This document shows positions 34,706 through 46,040 of a stretch of 64,000 bases of DNA, piece after piece. The notes below the pieces were generated by a model. It was not told the origin of the DNA. It ran no database searches and saw only the letters and a program-made list of their open reading frames with translations. Source of the stretch: Diploscapter coronatus (lineage: Eukaryota; Nematoda; Chromadorea; Rhabditida; Rhabditidae); NCBI GenBank assembly GCA_964036155.1, contig OZ038422.1, forward strand, positions 50,739,201 to 50,803,200, written 5' to 3'. A program made the position numbers and the translations under genes. Positions within the stretch are counted from its first letter, which is position 1; the number at the start of each line of letters is the position of its first letter.

Positions 34706-37700
34706 GGAAATATCTACTTTCTATGACCTTTGACTCTACATATTGAATCATACTCGACAAGTTAAAGTTTATCTGGAGCGTATTATGAAAGTACAGCTAA
34801 AGATTATGAAAACATAACTTTTGAGCGTCTTAAAACCAAGATACTAAAAATTTCAGATATTTGAATATCGTCGCATTTTGTTTCGAAGCGTATTTTAGCT
34901 CTACTTCATTTAATTCTTTGATTACAGCAGAGCTTGCAATTTCCCGATTTTTCCGTTATTTTTAATCGCATCGATTTCCCAACTTCATATTTTACCCAAA
35001 TTTTGTCCTGTGATTTTTCGTTCTTACCTACATTTTACCCTACCTCTAGTTTTTCAGAATGACGCATCATGGAAAGAAAAAACATACTCCCTTACATGAA
35101 ACCTCGATTCTGTGTAATATCCTTATTTCTTTATTTACCTCAAATTATCTATGGTTGTTTTCTCGAATATCTTATGTCGTATAAAATCCTCTATCCAATC
35201 CTATCCCTTATCATGCGAAGAAACAGCTAAGCAAAATTATCAGTTATCCATGTTTTGTCAGAATTATCCTCTTTCTTGAAACGAATAAACTTTATTTACA
35301 CTGGATGACAAATTTATTTTCGCTGGAAATTCGGCTTAAATTTTATGATTTCATTGCACACGTATTGCGTGTAATGTTGATGGTTTGACATCTAGAAAAC
35401 ATGACGAAAATTGCCGCAAATATCTTTAAAAATTAAGAGAGCTAGAGAAAAATCGCGCCTTTAAAAATTGTAACTTCCGGCAAATGTTATGCCGCTAGCA
35501 TTTCTAAAATTCATTTCAGATAATCAAGAAATAACGTATTTTCAAGATAGGGAAAATTTTGTAGGTGAGAAAAACAAAAAAAATTATCGCCCCGAATAAT
35601 GTGGGGTTTCCAACCTCCCTCGAAAGCTTCAGGAAAATCCGGTAAATACAAAGGGCATTCAGAAAATAGTGGTGAAAAAGAGAAAAATTGAGCAAAATTA
35701 ACAAAGCTTACCGATATGGTGATGAAAATATTCATAATATACAAAAGAAAATATAAATGTGAAGGGATGACAATTATAGCGTGATGAAAGCGAGCATTGT
35801 TTTCTATTTTCCTAGATGACGATCAAATGTGAAAATATGGAAGATTAAGCGAAAATTCGAGCAAGGTAAAACAAGTGTGTATGTATTAGGTAATTTTAGG
35901 AGAAAATGTAAATCTAATAAATTTTGGCCAGAGTAGCAGCCAACTAAAACTAAAAGTTTTACGAGTTGTTATATATTTTCTTGAAGCATGCTAAATTTTA
36001 GGATGAATGATGCCTTTTTCATATTAATCAAATTTTTATCAAAATTTTACACGTATAAATCTCCAATTAGCTGTATCAATACAGTTTAAAATGCACAATT
36101 GTTCATTCAATTTCATGAAACCCACCAATTTTATCTTTCAACACCAAATTTCCAAAATCTTATTTGATCAAATTGACTCATACTTTGCTCTCAGTCCTAA
36201 CAAATCATCGTCTTTTCGTAATGTTTTCATGTGTCACTTCATTTCTTTTTCTCTCCTCATTTTCCGCTATCTATAAAAACTCTTCCTTATTCCGGGATAG
36301 TCGAAGTTGCCTCCAGGGCACAACAACATGTTTTGACATGCACCAGTTTTTTGCTCTTTTCCTTTTCATTTTCCATGCTATTTCCCTTTTTCTAAGTTTC
36401 TCTTGCTCAAATACTATTTTTCTTTCTCTCCTGTTCCTATTCTTTTTCTCCTCCCCCTCAATCTCTCCAGCTCCAACACTATTTCTTCTCTTTCTCTCTC
36501 GTTGTTTTCTTCCTCTCTTTCCCATCCTTCCATGATATTTCCCCTTCGATGTTTTCGCCTGTGGCAGTTTTCCAAAGATTGAATCTCTAGCTTGGAACAC
36601 TATTCTCTTTCAGTTATTTCAGCTCCTTCTCTCTTTGAGAGTGTGTAACACACTTCGTAAACATTTTTGAACGTCCAGAAATTGGGCCAAATACGCACGG
36701 GAATTGACAGAAAATGGGAAAGGGACCATTCAGGAAATAAATGGAAAATTAAATTTGTTTAAGAAAAGGAATAACATAAACATAAACTATCATTTTAAGC
36801 CATAATCAGTTTATCGAAGACTTTGAAGCATATCTAATTTTGCAATTAATGATATACAAAATTCACGATACATTATTGAACATTTAATGCTCTACTCTAT
36901 GTTATATTCAAAAGCATGTCGTAAAGTTAAATGAAACTAAGTACGAATATCCACAATAATTAGCCAATGTTTTCAAGCACTTAGTTATCAAAATTTTTCG
37001 AACATATCTGCACCGACTTTACAAACCTACAACTTTTTCTTCCCTAAGAATTTTAAATTTCCACCAACCACACATGCTAATGCAATCTTTTGCCCTACCC
37101 ACCTGTATATCTTAATTAGATTCAAATATTCGGTCCATGTTTAAATTCCTATCCTTAAACATACGCTTAAAATATTTTTCAAGTTTCAGCGTTTGTCATG
37201 ATAAAATTCAAATGTTGTTATGGCAACTCACCTATTTTTGCACCCATAGTTTTAACGTTTACAGTCGCTCTTTACGATTGTGTAATTCATAATTATGTTT
37301 TTTTCTTCCTCTGCGTCTCTCTATAACTTTATGATTAGAGCTTTGATTAATCACTCATTTTACAGGGCAGATGTAAAGCAAGAAGTTTCTGCAATTATGA
37401 CACAGACTTTTTTTTTCGAAGTATCACGCCTACTTTTTACTAAAACTGAACCATTTAATTTTGTAAATGAAATTAATGCCGGTATCTGGTTGATTTGAAC
37501 TCCCATTAATATTTGATTTTAGCGTACGTTTCAAGACTTGATTCAAGTAATATTTGTGATATTTTCAGTGTTTTCAGCGCATGCAAGTATAACTGACACT
37601 TAACTCATTATAGTTTTAATATTTGCACTCTTTTGATTGTTAAAAAGTTAATTATTTTATCACCTAAGATAAAGAATAGGTAACGAAATCTCTGCTTCTA

Positions 37701-39959
37701 TATTCCCTGCATCTAAATACTTGTCAAACCTCCAAACATCGCCTTTGGTCGCATTTTTGTCTAATTAAAACCCCTCTTTTACCCCGAAAATCTTTCTTCC
37801 GATTCACAAAAGACCACAATTTAATTACAAATCCGAATTTTCCCATTCAATATCAAAAATAGGCATATAAAACCGCCTGACGTCGAATTAAAAATTCACC
37901 TTTTGAGCTGCACTTTTTATCTCGAAACGACAATGTGTTGACTATACCTATTCTTTGTTCATTTTACGAAACACATCCTACGTTTATAGTGTTCCTTGGT
38001 AAATTACGTAGGGAATAATTTTACAGTATCTTCGCGCTTTAAACAATTCCTTAGACACCATTGAAATTAGGTATTTGGAATTTAACGGATTAAAATTTCA
38101 ATTGTTTTAAATACTATGAGGTATGAGATGGGCGTTACATCATCAAATCTTTGTATTCAGATTTATAAAATGGATATTTTTAACTCGAAACCTCGAGTTC
38201 TAGCTCTACTACCATAATATTTGTCGTTGAACATTTTCTCAACCCTACAAATTTTCAAGATTCAGTCCACAATTCGTATATATCGATAAATTACTGCAAA
38301 CTTGCAGGATATAAATTTGAATTCACAGTACTGCTCAATGATTTAATACCACTGGTCGGCTGTTATATACAATTTTATGAACAGAATATCCGACATTAGA
38401 ATTTCCTGTTTTGTTAAGACAAGACCATTTTCCGGTCAAATTTCAGACCGCATGCATATTTTTGATTAATTATTTTTAGCGACTTTTCATGCATGGGTTA
38501 TTTCAGTTCAAATTGACGGTAAGTATCATAGTCATGGGTCTAAAATAAATCTTGCGCATTTTGAATTTTAAGTATCTACTTTAAGCCCATTTACGCATGT
38601 TCATTGTTAAAATTGACACTTTCAAAGTTCAGCTTCTTAGAAAAATCTATTATTCATTATCTTGACCTCTTTATCGGGATACAGTGGTATTTCTTCATAA
38701 TGTTACATCGCGTTGTTTTTACTTTAGCAAAGTCCAAATATGGACATAAAACCCGCTTTCTTTTGATTTATTAGTCGATAAATTTTCCATGTTATTTATT
38801 CCGTAACCTTATGCTAGACTCTAACTCAATTTAACTAGTGATATTAAATTTATCTTAGCGGAGCAAACATGCCAAGCTTTTCATAATAACTATTTTTGTT
38901 TTAACAATGAAAAATTACGACACGGTACTTTAAGTTCAAACTAAAACTCGCATTTTTATTATTTTTATCGTTAGCCATAACTTTTGCTTGATATTTTGCT
39001 TCACATTCCCACGATAGAAAAATTATTGTTTGAATGAAAACTAGTCATAGTATAATTCAGTTTCTAAAATTCTTAAAGATAACAAAAGTCATTTAACCGT
39101 AATTGATATCTTTAAAATTGGGGAAGTTCATTAGATTAAAAAATTTATGTATTCATTGAAAACTTAGAAATGGCTCAGTTTTTTCGCCCGTAGCCTTTCA
39201 ATAGACTATAATTTCTTTTTAAAAAAGCAGCCCTTTAAACTCTCCCTTAAGATTTTAAATTTCGAGCTTAAAAACTCACTTAAGCGCTCTTCAAATTCAT
39301 TCAGACTTAGTAAATTCGCTTCATTATAACAATCTTTTATTCGTAGATCCTATAGTAAATCATAGACCTCAGAAAGTGCCCTGAATATTTTAAAATTCAT
39401 CTCATTATTGGTCAAGCTCCATGTTTTCGTGGGCTTTTTGAAGCAGAATAGTTTGAAAGCTAGGACGAATTTTGCATTACGTAAATTGCCTCGATCATAT
39501 TTTACAATTTCTCTGAGATCTCTTGATTTTCAACATTCCTTCTCTGGTTTTAATTTCCGTTTTCTGGACATCTCAGCTATGGGTCTACGATGTCTATGAC
39601 ACATTTTACATATCGCCTCCAATAATTGCTATGGTGCTATTCAAATAGAATGATATTTCATCCCATATGATATTTATAGAATTCCCTGCAATTTTTTTTT
39701 TTTTAAATAATACATCATTTTAGACTTTTCATCTGATTTTTAATAATAAAATATATCAAGATAGCTAAAATATGATATTAATAGGTTTCATCTTTCAATC
39801 TCTCACCTTTGGAATGTTCAAATATGTCACATGCACGTTCCAGGAAATTAGTTTGATCAATAACATTTCAAAGCTAGTACGTGTTAGCGTCAATATTTCA
39901 AAACAATTTTGTATTATTTTTATCATAAGTCTAGGCTTAACATAGATCTATATCCAGCC
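34706..39959. other. Gene-poor AT-rich intergenic stretch
   Basis: No exon, RNA gene or repeat could be supported. There is a CT-rich tract at about 36.2-36.6 kb. Short ORFs (35511-35744, 36164-36600, 37295-37498, 39408-39599) are not convincing. Confidence 0.4.
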
Positions 39960-40344
39960 TAACAAAGGAAGTTTTTGAAGTGTCCGTCTCCAATTTGGCT
40001 AATTTTTGGGCCAAAGTGGTATTTCATAACGCTGATCACAGTTTTGAAGTCAGGAAGTGCTAACGAGCGACGATTCAGGCAGGGAAACGTGAACATCATT
40101 CTGTGTAGCAGGAAAAGGTAAATGTAATGCTGCGCAGTAGAGGAAAACAAAAATAATGTTTCCTAATTTCTGGTTTAAATGTAGCATGCAAGCCTCTGCA
40201 GTGCAAAACGATGTTCACGTTTCCCTGCCCGAACCGTCGTCCGTCAACACTTTCTGACTTCAGATTCGTGATCAGTGTCATGAAATACTCCCTTGGTGAA
40301 AAATTAGCCAAATCGAAGGCGGACACTTCAAAACTTCTCTTGTA
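39960..40344. mobile_element. Long-ITR foldback transposon (MITE), TA-flanked
   Basis: The two arms (about 39962-40110 and 40190-40343) are imperfect inverted copies of about 150 nt. Landmarks in both are GAAGTGTCCG, TTTGGCTAATTTTT, GTATTTCAT, CTGATCAC, GAAGTCAG and GCAGGGAAACGTGAACATC. TA dinucleotides lie at both ends. No transposase ORF is present. A related partial copy is at 22247-22345. Confidence 0.75.
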
Positions 40345-41736
40345 AGCCACATTTGCTGTAGAACTCGATATGTACAGGATGCGCAAAAAATCTGGACCAA
40401 TTTTTATTTCTCTTCAAAAATTCATCATCAGGATAAAAGTGACTAAAATTTTCTAAGGACTTTAATGTTATCTTCTCTTATGCTTGTGCTATCTAACTCC
40501 ATAATTTAATTTCAATCTGGCGTGTATTTAAGATTTGCACGGCATAAATTTAAAATAACAAGGCCTAAACTTTTCGCGCACCCTTTGGTTCGAAAACTTT
40601 TATATTTTGCAGCGTTAACTTTGTATTTTGCTTCATTAAAGTCGCCATTACAGATATTCTAGTAACTACACTTAATTTTCAACATATTTCGTAATATTAT
40701 TTCTAAATTTAAACCTGCATTCATACCTTCATTATGCATGTGCATTCCTTTTCTACGTAAACAATCATACTTCGAAATTAACTTTTAATTAAGTTTTAAT
40801 TTAATTAATTCGCTCTAACGAAAGAAACAATATTCACGGTTCTCATATTTCTTGCTGTCTTTATTTTGCTCATCATGTCTTATTTGTCTGATTTCATTTT
40901 CCTAGGATAAGCTCTAAGGGAATGTAGCAATTATTATCTTTATTTTCTAGACACTTATTATCAAAAGGTACTCTATAACTATACGGTTCTCATAATGCCA
41001 TATTATCATTTTCTAGCAATGAAAATGCAAATAACACTTAACATTGATTATCTGCTAAGCATCATGATTTTACTCAACTTAAATTATTTTCTCTTAAATT
41101 CAATATCCTCTTAGATCCATTTTATCCCATTCCTTATCATATGACCATTACTCCTGCTTCAAAGAACGCCAAATTGCTAGTTCCGCTTAAAGCGTTTTAT
41201 AGTTATAAAATTTGTATTTTATGTCGATTTAAAACTAAAACGATAAAAATTTGCATCTGACTTTTGAATTGCCTGCCGAACATAATAAAGAATTCCTGTA
41301 GGCCTTAAATTCTGAACATAAGATATGCGTTTTAACTAAACCAGGTGCATTTTCATCATGTGTTCTTGCAGACTTGAATTTCTCTCTGAATTTTTAATGC
41401 TATTCTCAAATATATCGGGAAATAGTATGGAAGTTTTAGATATATAAGATAGTTTTTTAATATGATTGATTCCAGCCTATATTGCATTCAGGCAATTATT
41501 CATACAAGGAAATGTAACTGAAAACTTGTGTATCGAATTTTCGTGCTTTAATCTTATTTCTTAAATAATTTTTTCCAGCCGTCATAAAGAATAGCATTTA
41601 TTGAACGCAAAATCTCGACTATTTTTTAGCAATTGTTCAGAGTATGATACTTAAATGATAGTTGCTAGAATAGGAAATCTGTCAATTCTAGTAATTATTT
41701 GAAAATATATAGGTTTCAGAATTTTCAACCTATATA

Positions 41737-42008
41737 AAAAAATTCCCTAACCTTGTTCCCACTAGGTGGGGTCGGCTGCTCTCTGTCCTTAATGAGACAA
41801 TCAGCCTATTCTAGCCACACAGGACTAGTGGCCCGTCTCGAGAACATACTGTTGTTGTATGCAACAGCCGAGGGATTTTAGGCAGATTTTTTTGTGGTTT
41901 TACTCACTATCAACATTTCTTAACCCCTTGGCTTGGGTCGAGGTGGGGACGAATTTGAGGTCATGCTCTAGACAGTGACACACAACCACTGCGCTAGACC
42001 ACTACAAC
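41737..42008 (-). mobile_element. tRNA-derived SINE
   Basis: Read on the minus strand, the element starts GTAGTGGTCTAGCGCAGTGG, a good pol III A box, followed about 40 nt later by a B-box-like ACCTCAAATTCGTCCCC. The body ends with a CCCCACCTAGTGGGAACAAG segment and a T-rich tail. It is flanked by an imperfect 14-bp target duplication: TTTCAACCTATATA at 41723-41736 and TTTCAGCCTATATA at 42009-42022. Together these mark a tRNA-type SINE insertion. Confidence 0.75.
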
Positions 42009-43565
42009 TTTCAGCCTATATATGTATTCAAAATCATCGGCATATGATTAGTTCTTCAGGTCGATGATCCATTCCAAAATTATATCTATCTTTTTTATCT
42101 TGATTTATTTATATTAACTCAGCCTTTTCAAATGATTATATGACTTATTTCTATGATGTATTTTTCTTTATTTTGAAACATATCCAATTCATTTTTACTT
42201 TAAACCTTGTGCCTGAAATCTCGCTATGTCTGACTACAAAATTTTCGTTTTTTTCCCAGACTTAAATCTAAATTTCCCTGACACAATGTCTCAAAATCAT
42301 TATTCGAATTGTAGCTTACAAAATCCCGGCTGAACAATCACATTTCTTATTATTTCAAGATAATTAATTAAGTACCAAGAAAATTCAATAATATGACCTT
42401 TGAAAGTGATAAAAATTGAATGTTTAATCTTGGTACTTCTATAACTTGTTGTATTTTATATAAAACCAAGAATCAGCGTTTTCCTCCTTAAATTTAAAAT
42501 AACGAGCTATTTTTTACTCGTATCAATTACATTAATATCGCTGATTGTTTCTGTAAATCTCGATTCTAATATTAGTAGTTTCCCTCTGACTAACTAACGA
42601 ACATAGGCGTTTTTTGCGATATTTCACTCGATAATTGCGTTTTCCTATTAGTGCTAAAGTGAAATAGGTTACTAGCAAAAATTTCAGATAGAGACATTTT
42701 CCCCTGTATCCCTAGGCAACGATTCAAGTACGTACCCAGAATCTTCTATGTTATCACAAAATAAGACCCACTTTCAACAATACATTTAACACAATACAAA
42801 AATAATAACGACTATATTCTAGGACAAATATTTACGCAAACATCTTCTATGTGGCATTTTAGGTTCAGAAAACCACCCACCTAACTAATTTTATTGTAAA
42901 CCCTCTAAATAAGGCAATTATACTACTCGAGCCTAATAACATGAATTGCAAAATATTTAATTTCCATGCATTTTCAGAGCAACATCTCGACTTAGTCGAA
43001 ATTCCAAAGATACGGACTAATTTGTCTAATTTTTAAATTTTCAATTAGACTTAATCAATTGTAGTTTGGTTTAAATCTCGATGCGTCATGAGAAATTTCA
43101 AATTTCTGCAAATATCAATTAATTAGCGAAAGTCCTCCTATGCTGAGGCATAAATTAAAAAATCGACTGGAATCTCGCATTTTCCATCTGAGGTGCTAAT
43201 TTGGTCTCGTCATACCTTCTATTTATCTAGCGTATGACAGTCTTCCTGTGTTCTATCATTAAACATTGCAAAAGTCAGAAACACAGAGTTTTCGCAGAAG
43301 AAATTAAAAAGTAGTCATTGAAATTCCTGCCACGAGCTAAAATCGAAGATCTTTCTCTCCTTTTCTCTTTTTTCTGTGTCCTCTTATTTATCCTCTCTAT
43401 TTCTCAACTTGTCTCATTTTGCAGAATTAAGCGGGTCCCCATCCAATTAGGCTATTTTTCGGTTTTCCCGCGTGTACCCTAACATTTTTTTTATAATTTC
43501 ATAGTATCCCATCTTCACACTGAAACGAACACTAGTAAAAAGACGACTTTACTCATCTCGGTCTT

Positions 43566-43823
43566 TGGTGTCAAGTTTCTGATTGATTAGTGCATTTTCA
43601 TGAAGAACGAATCAACTACAAAAATGATTGTGATGCTGCCAGCCAGGAGTGGGGCCTAAATGAAAATTACTGTGACGGTAAATTAATTTACTGTCTCATT
43701 TTTCAATTCACTGTCACAGTAATTTTTATTTAGGTCCCACTCCTGGCTGGCAGCATCACAATCATTTTTGTAGTTGATTCGTTCTTCATGAAAATGCTCA
43801 CATCAATCAGAAATCTGACACCA
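43566..43823. mobile_element. Near-perfect palindromic element
   Basis: Two 111-nt arms, 43566-43676 and 43713-43823, are inverted copies with only about seven mismatches, including a perfect core of about 60 nt. They are separated by a 36-nt AT-rich loop. There is no ORF. The transcript of either strand would fold into a very stable hairpin. Confidence 0.8.
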
Positions 43824-43936
43824 GCAAAAACAACGCTATTTCTCGTTTTTCCATATTTTCTCTTTTTGCACTATCTCTTTTCTGCAATGCCCTTCGCTAC
43901 GCCTTTTTGTGTGTGCGTCAAATTCCATCTGCTTCA

Positions 43937-44207
43937 GGGTGCGTTCATACTTTTAACATCATGTCAGTGTCAAAATGAAGAAATAGCATGAAAATGGAGA
44001 GGGAGAAAGGATAGCGTCGACACGAGTGTCAGATTTACACGCATCGTGTCAAAATTTCTTGACATCGAACGGTTTTGATGTCAAATTTTTGGACTTGTGC
44101 CACTTTGCAAAATGCATTGTGTCCTTGTCTTCTTTGTTCTCTCCCACTTATGTCCGCTATTTTTTGACGTTTGATACTGACACGATATCACAAGTATGAA
44201 CGCATCC
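43937..44207. mobile_element. MITE immediately upstream of gpa-2
   Basis: The left end GGGTGCGTTCATACTT and the inverted right end GGATGCGTTCATACTT begin terminal repeats of about 65 nt that share TGTCAGT and AAATAGC further in. No coding capacity. Its right end lies only 82 bp before the gpa-2 ATG. Confidence 0.7.
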
Positions 44208-44289
44208 TCGGTGTGTCTCAGCAGAAAAATCGATATAAACTCGATGTTTAACCGTATTTTGCGTAATCGACGTTGGCTAAAATTCAGAA

Positions 44290-46040
44290 ATGGGGCTTTG
44301 TCAAAGCGAAGAGGAGAAAGTTGGAAACATGAAGACTCGACAGATCGACAAAGACTTGAAGGCCGCTCATAATCAAGACGAAAAGACCATAAAATTGTTG
44401 CTATTGGGTAAAACAAATTTTAAAAAAAATCGATAATATCGAGAAAAAATGTCAGGCGCTGGTGAGTGCGGAAAATCTACGGTTCTGAAACAAATGCGTA
44501 TTCTGCATAATAAAAAGTTCACGGATGACGAGATGAATCAACAAAGAAAGGTATGGTTTAGAAAAATAATACTGAAAATACAATAATTACCATTTAAAAT
44601 TTGTAAGAATAACCTAAATTATTCTGAAACACATCTAATTTAGATAGTCTACAACAATACTGTTAGCGCGATGGCTGCTTTGATAAAAACTATGCAAAAT
44701 TACCGGATGGGCTTCAGTGATCCCGCCAGAGAGGTAAAAAATAAATTCATAATAAAAAAAAACAAATTGATTCAGAATGATGCCCGAATAGTGTTGGAGG
44801 TCGTGAAATCGAACCAGGAATCCAATCCGTTTACTCCTGAGTTGACCGTAGCGCTTATGGTATAAAATAAGCGATTTTAAGGAGCAAAAAAGAAATTTCA
44901 GAACCTTTGGCGAGACAAAGCCGTGAAAGACGTATTCGAGCAGAAGCGACTGGAATGTCATCTGCATGAGAGTAGCCAATAGTAAGTATTAAAACTATCA
45001 AGAAATCGATATTTTCTATAAGTGGGTACTTTCCAACCAGAAAAGAAAACGTATCCCATGGGTAAGTATCATACGGGTATGTATCGTAAGAATAGGTAAA
45101 TACCCTTAGGAGTAGGCCAATTCCAGAAAAAAAACGATTTTTGACCAAGAATATAAATTATTTCAGTTTCTTCGACTCGGTCGACCGAATTGCCAACCCG
45201 AATTACATGCCTACGGAAATGGATATTTTGTTGACCAGAACCAAGACGACGGGCATCGTTGAAGTCGCCTTTGTCATTAAGAAGGTTCAATTTAGGTAAA
45301 CTCCTTGCACCTATTCTAAAAGATCCTAAAAATTTCAGAGTTTTCGACGTCGGCGGTCAAAGGTCGGAGAGGAAAAAGTAAATTTATTTTTTACTCGTCA
45401 AATAAAAACAAATAAAATTCAGGTGGATTCATTGTTTTTCCGATGTAAACGCGATTATTTTCATTGCCGCGGTTTCTGAATACGATGAGGTTTTATTTGA
45501 GGATGAAACTACGGTATTTGGATTTAGATATAAAATTTGAAAGAAAAAGCAAGATTTTAGAACCGTATGATCGAATCAATGCGACTATTCGAATCCATTT
45601 GTAATTCAAGATGGTTCATTAACACCTCGATTATTTTATTCTTGAATAAAAAGGCACGAAATATCAAAGTAATTCCAAATAATAGAAAAATGCAATTTTA
45701 GGACCTTTTCGATGAAAAAATCAAGCGTGTGAATATCACAACGGCTTTTCCGGATTATAAAGGTGACTTATTTCATTTTTCCGACAGTTGACTTTTTAAT
45801 TTTATTCTAGGACCCCAGACCTATGAAGACGCTATGAAATATATCAAAGGAAAATTCGAAATGTTGAATTCGAACCCGAAAAAGACGATATTCATGCATG
45901 AAACTTGCGCAACGGATACAGATCAAGTAGAATTATTTTTTTTATTTTTGAAAATATTTTATATTTAGGTTCAAAAAATTCTGGACTCTGTAATTTCGAT
46001 GATCATTCAACAGAATCTACATAAAAGTGGTCTCTACTAA
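44290..46040 (+). CDS. gpa-2: Heterotrimeric G-protein alpha subunit (GPA-2-like)
   Basis: Twelve exons in closed phase: 44290-44407, 44456-44550, 44644-44733, 44776-44859, 44902-44981, 45167-45295, 45339-45377, 45423-45513, 45561-45653, 45702-45762, 45811-45926, 45969-46040. They give 355 aa, the usual G-alpha length. It starts [10 protein letters not shown], with Gly2 for myristoylation and Cys4 for palmitoylation. The P-loop is GAGECGKST, switch I has RTKTTGIVE with the catalytic Arg, switch II is [13 protein letters not shown], the guanine motif is NKKDLF, and the TCAT motif is ETCATDT. The C-terminus is HKSGLY, without the Cys that pertussis toxin modifies. The N- and C-termini resemble C. 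elegans GPA-2, a nematode-specific sensory G-alpha. The ATG follows an AATTCAG acceptor by two nt. Intron 45654-45701 has a GC donor. AATAAA is at 46215-46220. Confidence 0.85.

Noticed and set aside
36164..36600. ORFs of 109-123 aa on both strands
   Set aside because: They arise from a pyrimidine-rich tract with no splice signals, start context or domain.
43788..43991. 67-aa ORF upstream of gpa-2
   Set aside because: It spans the arm of one inverted-repeat element and the start of another.
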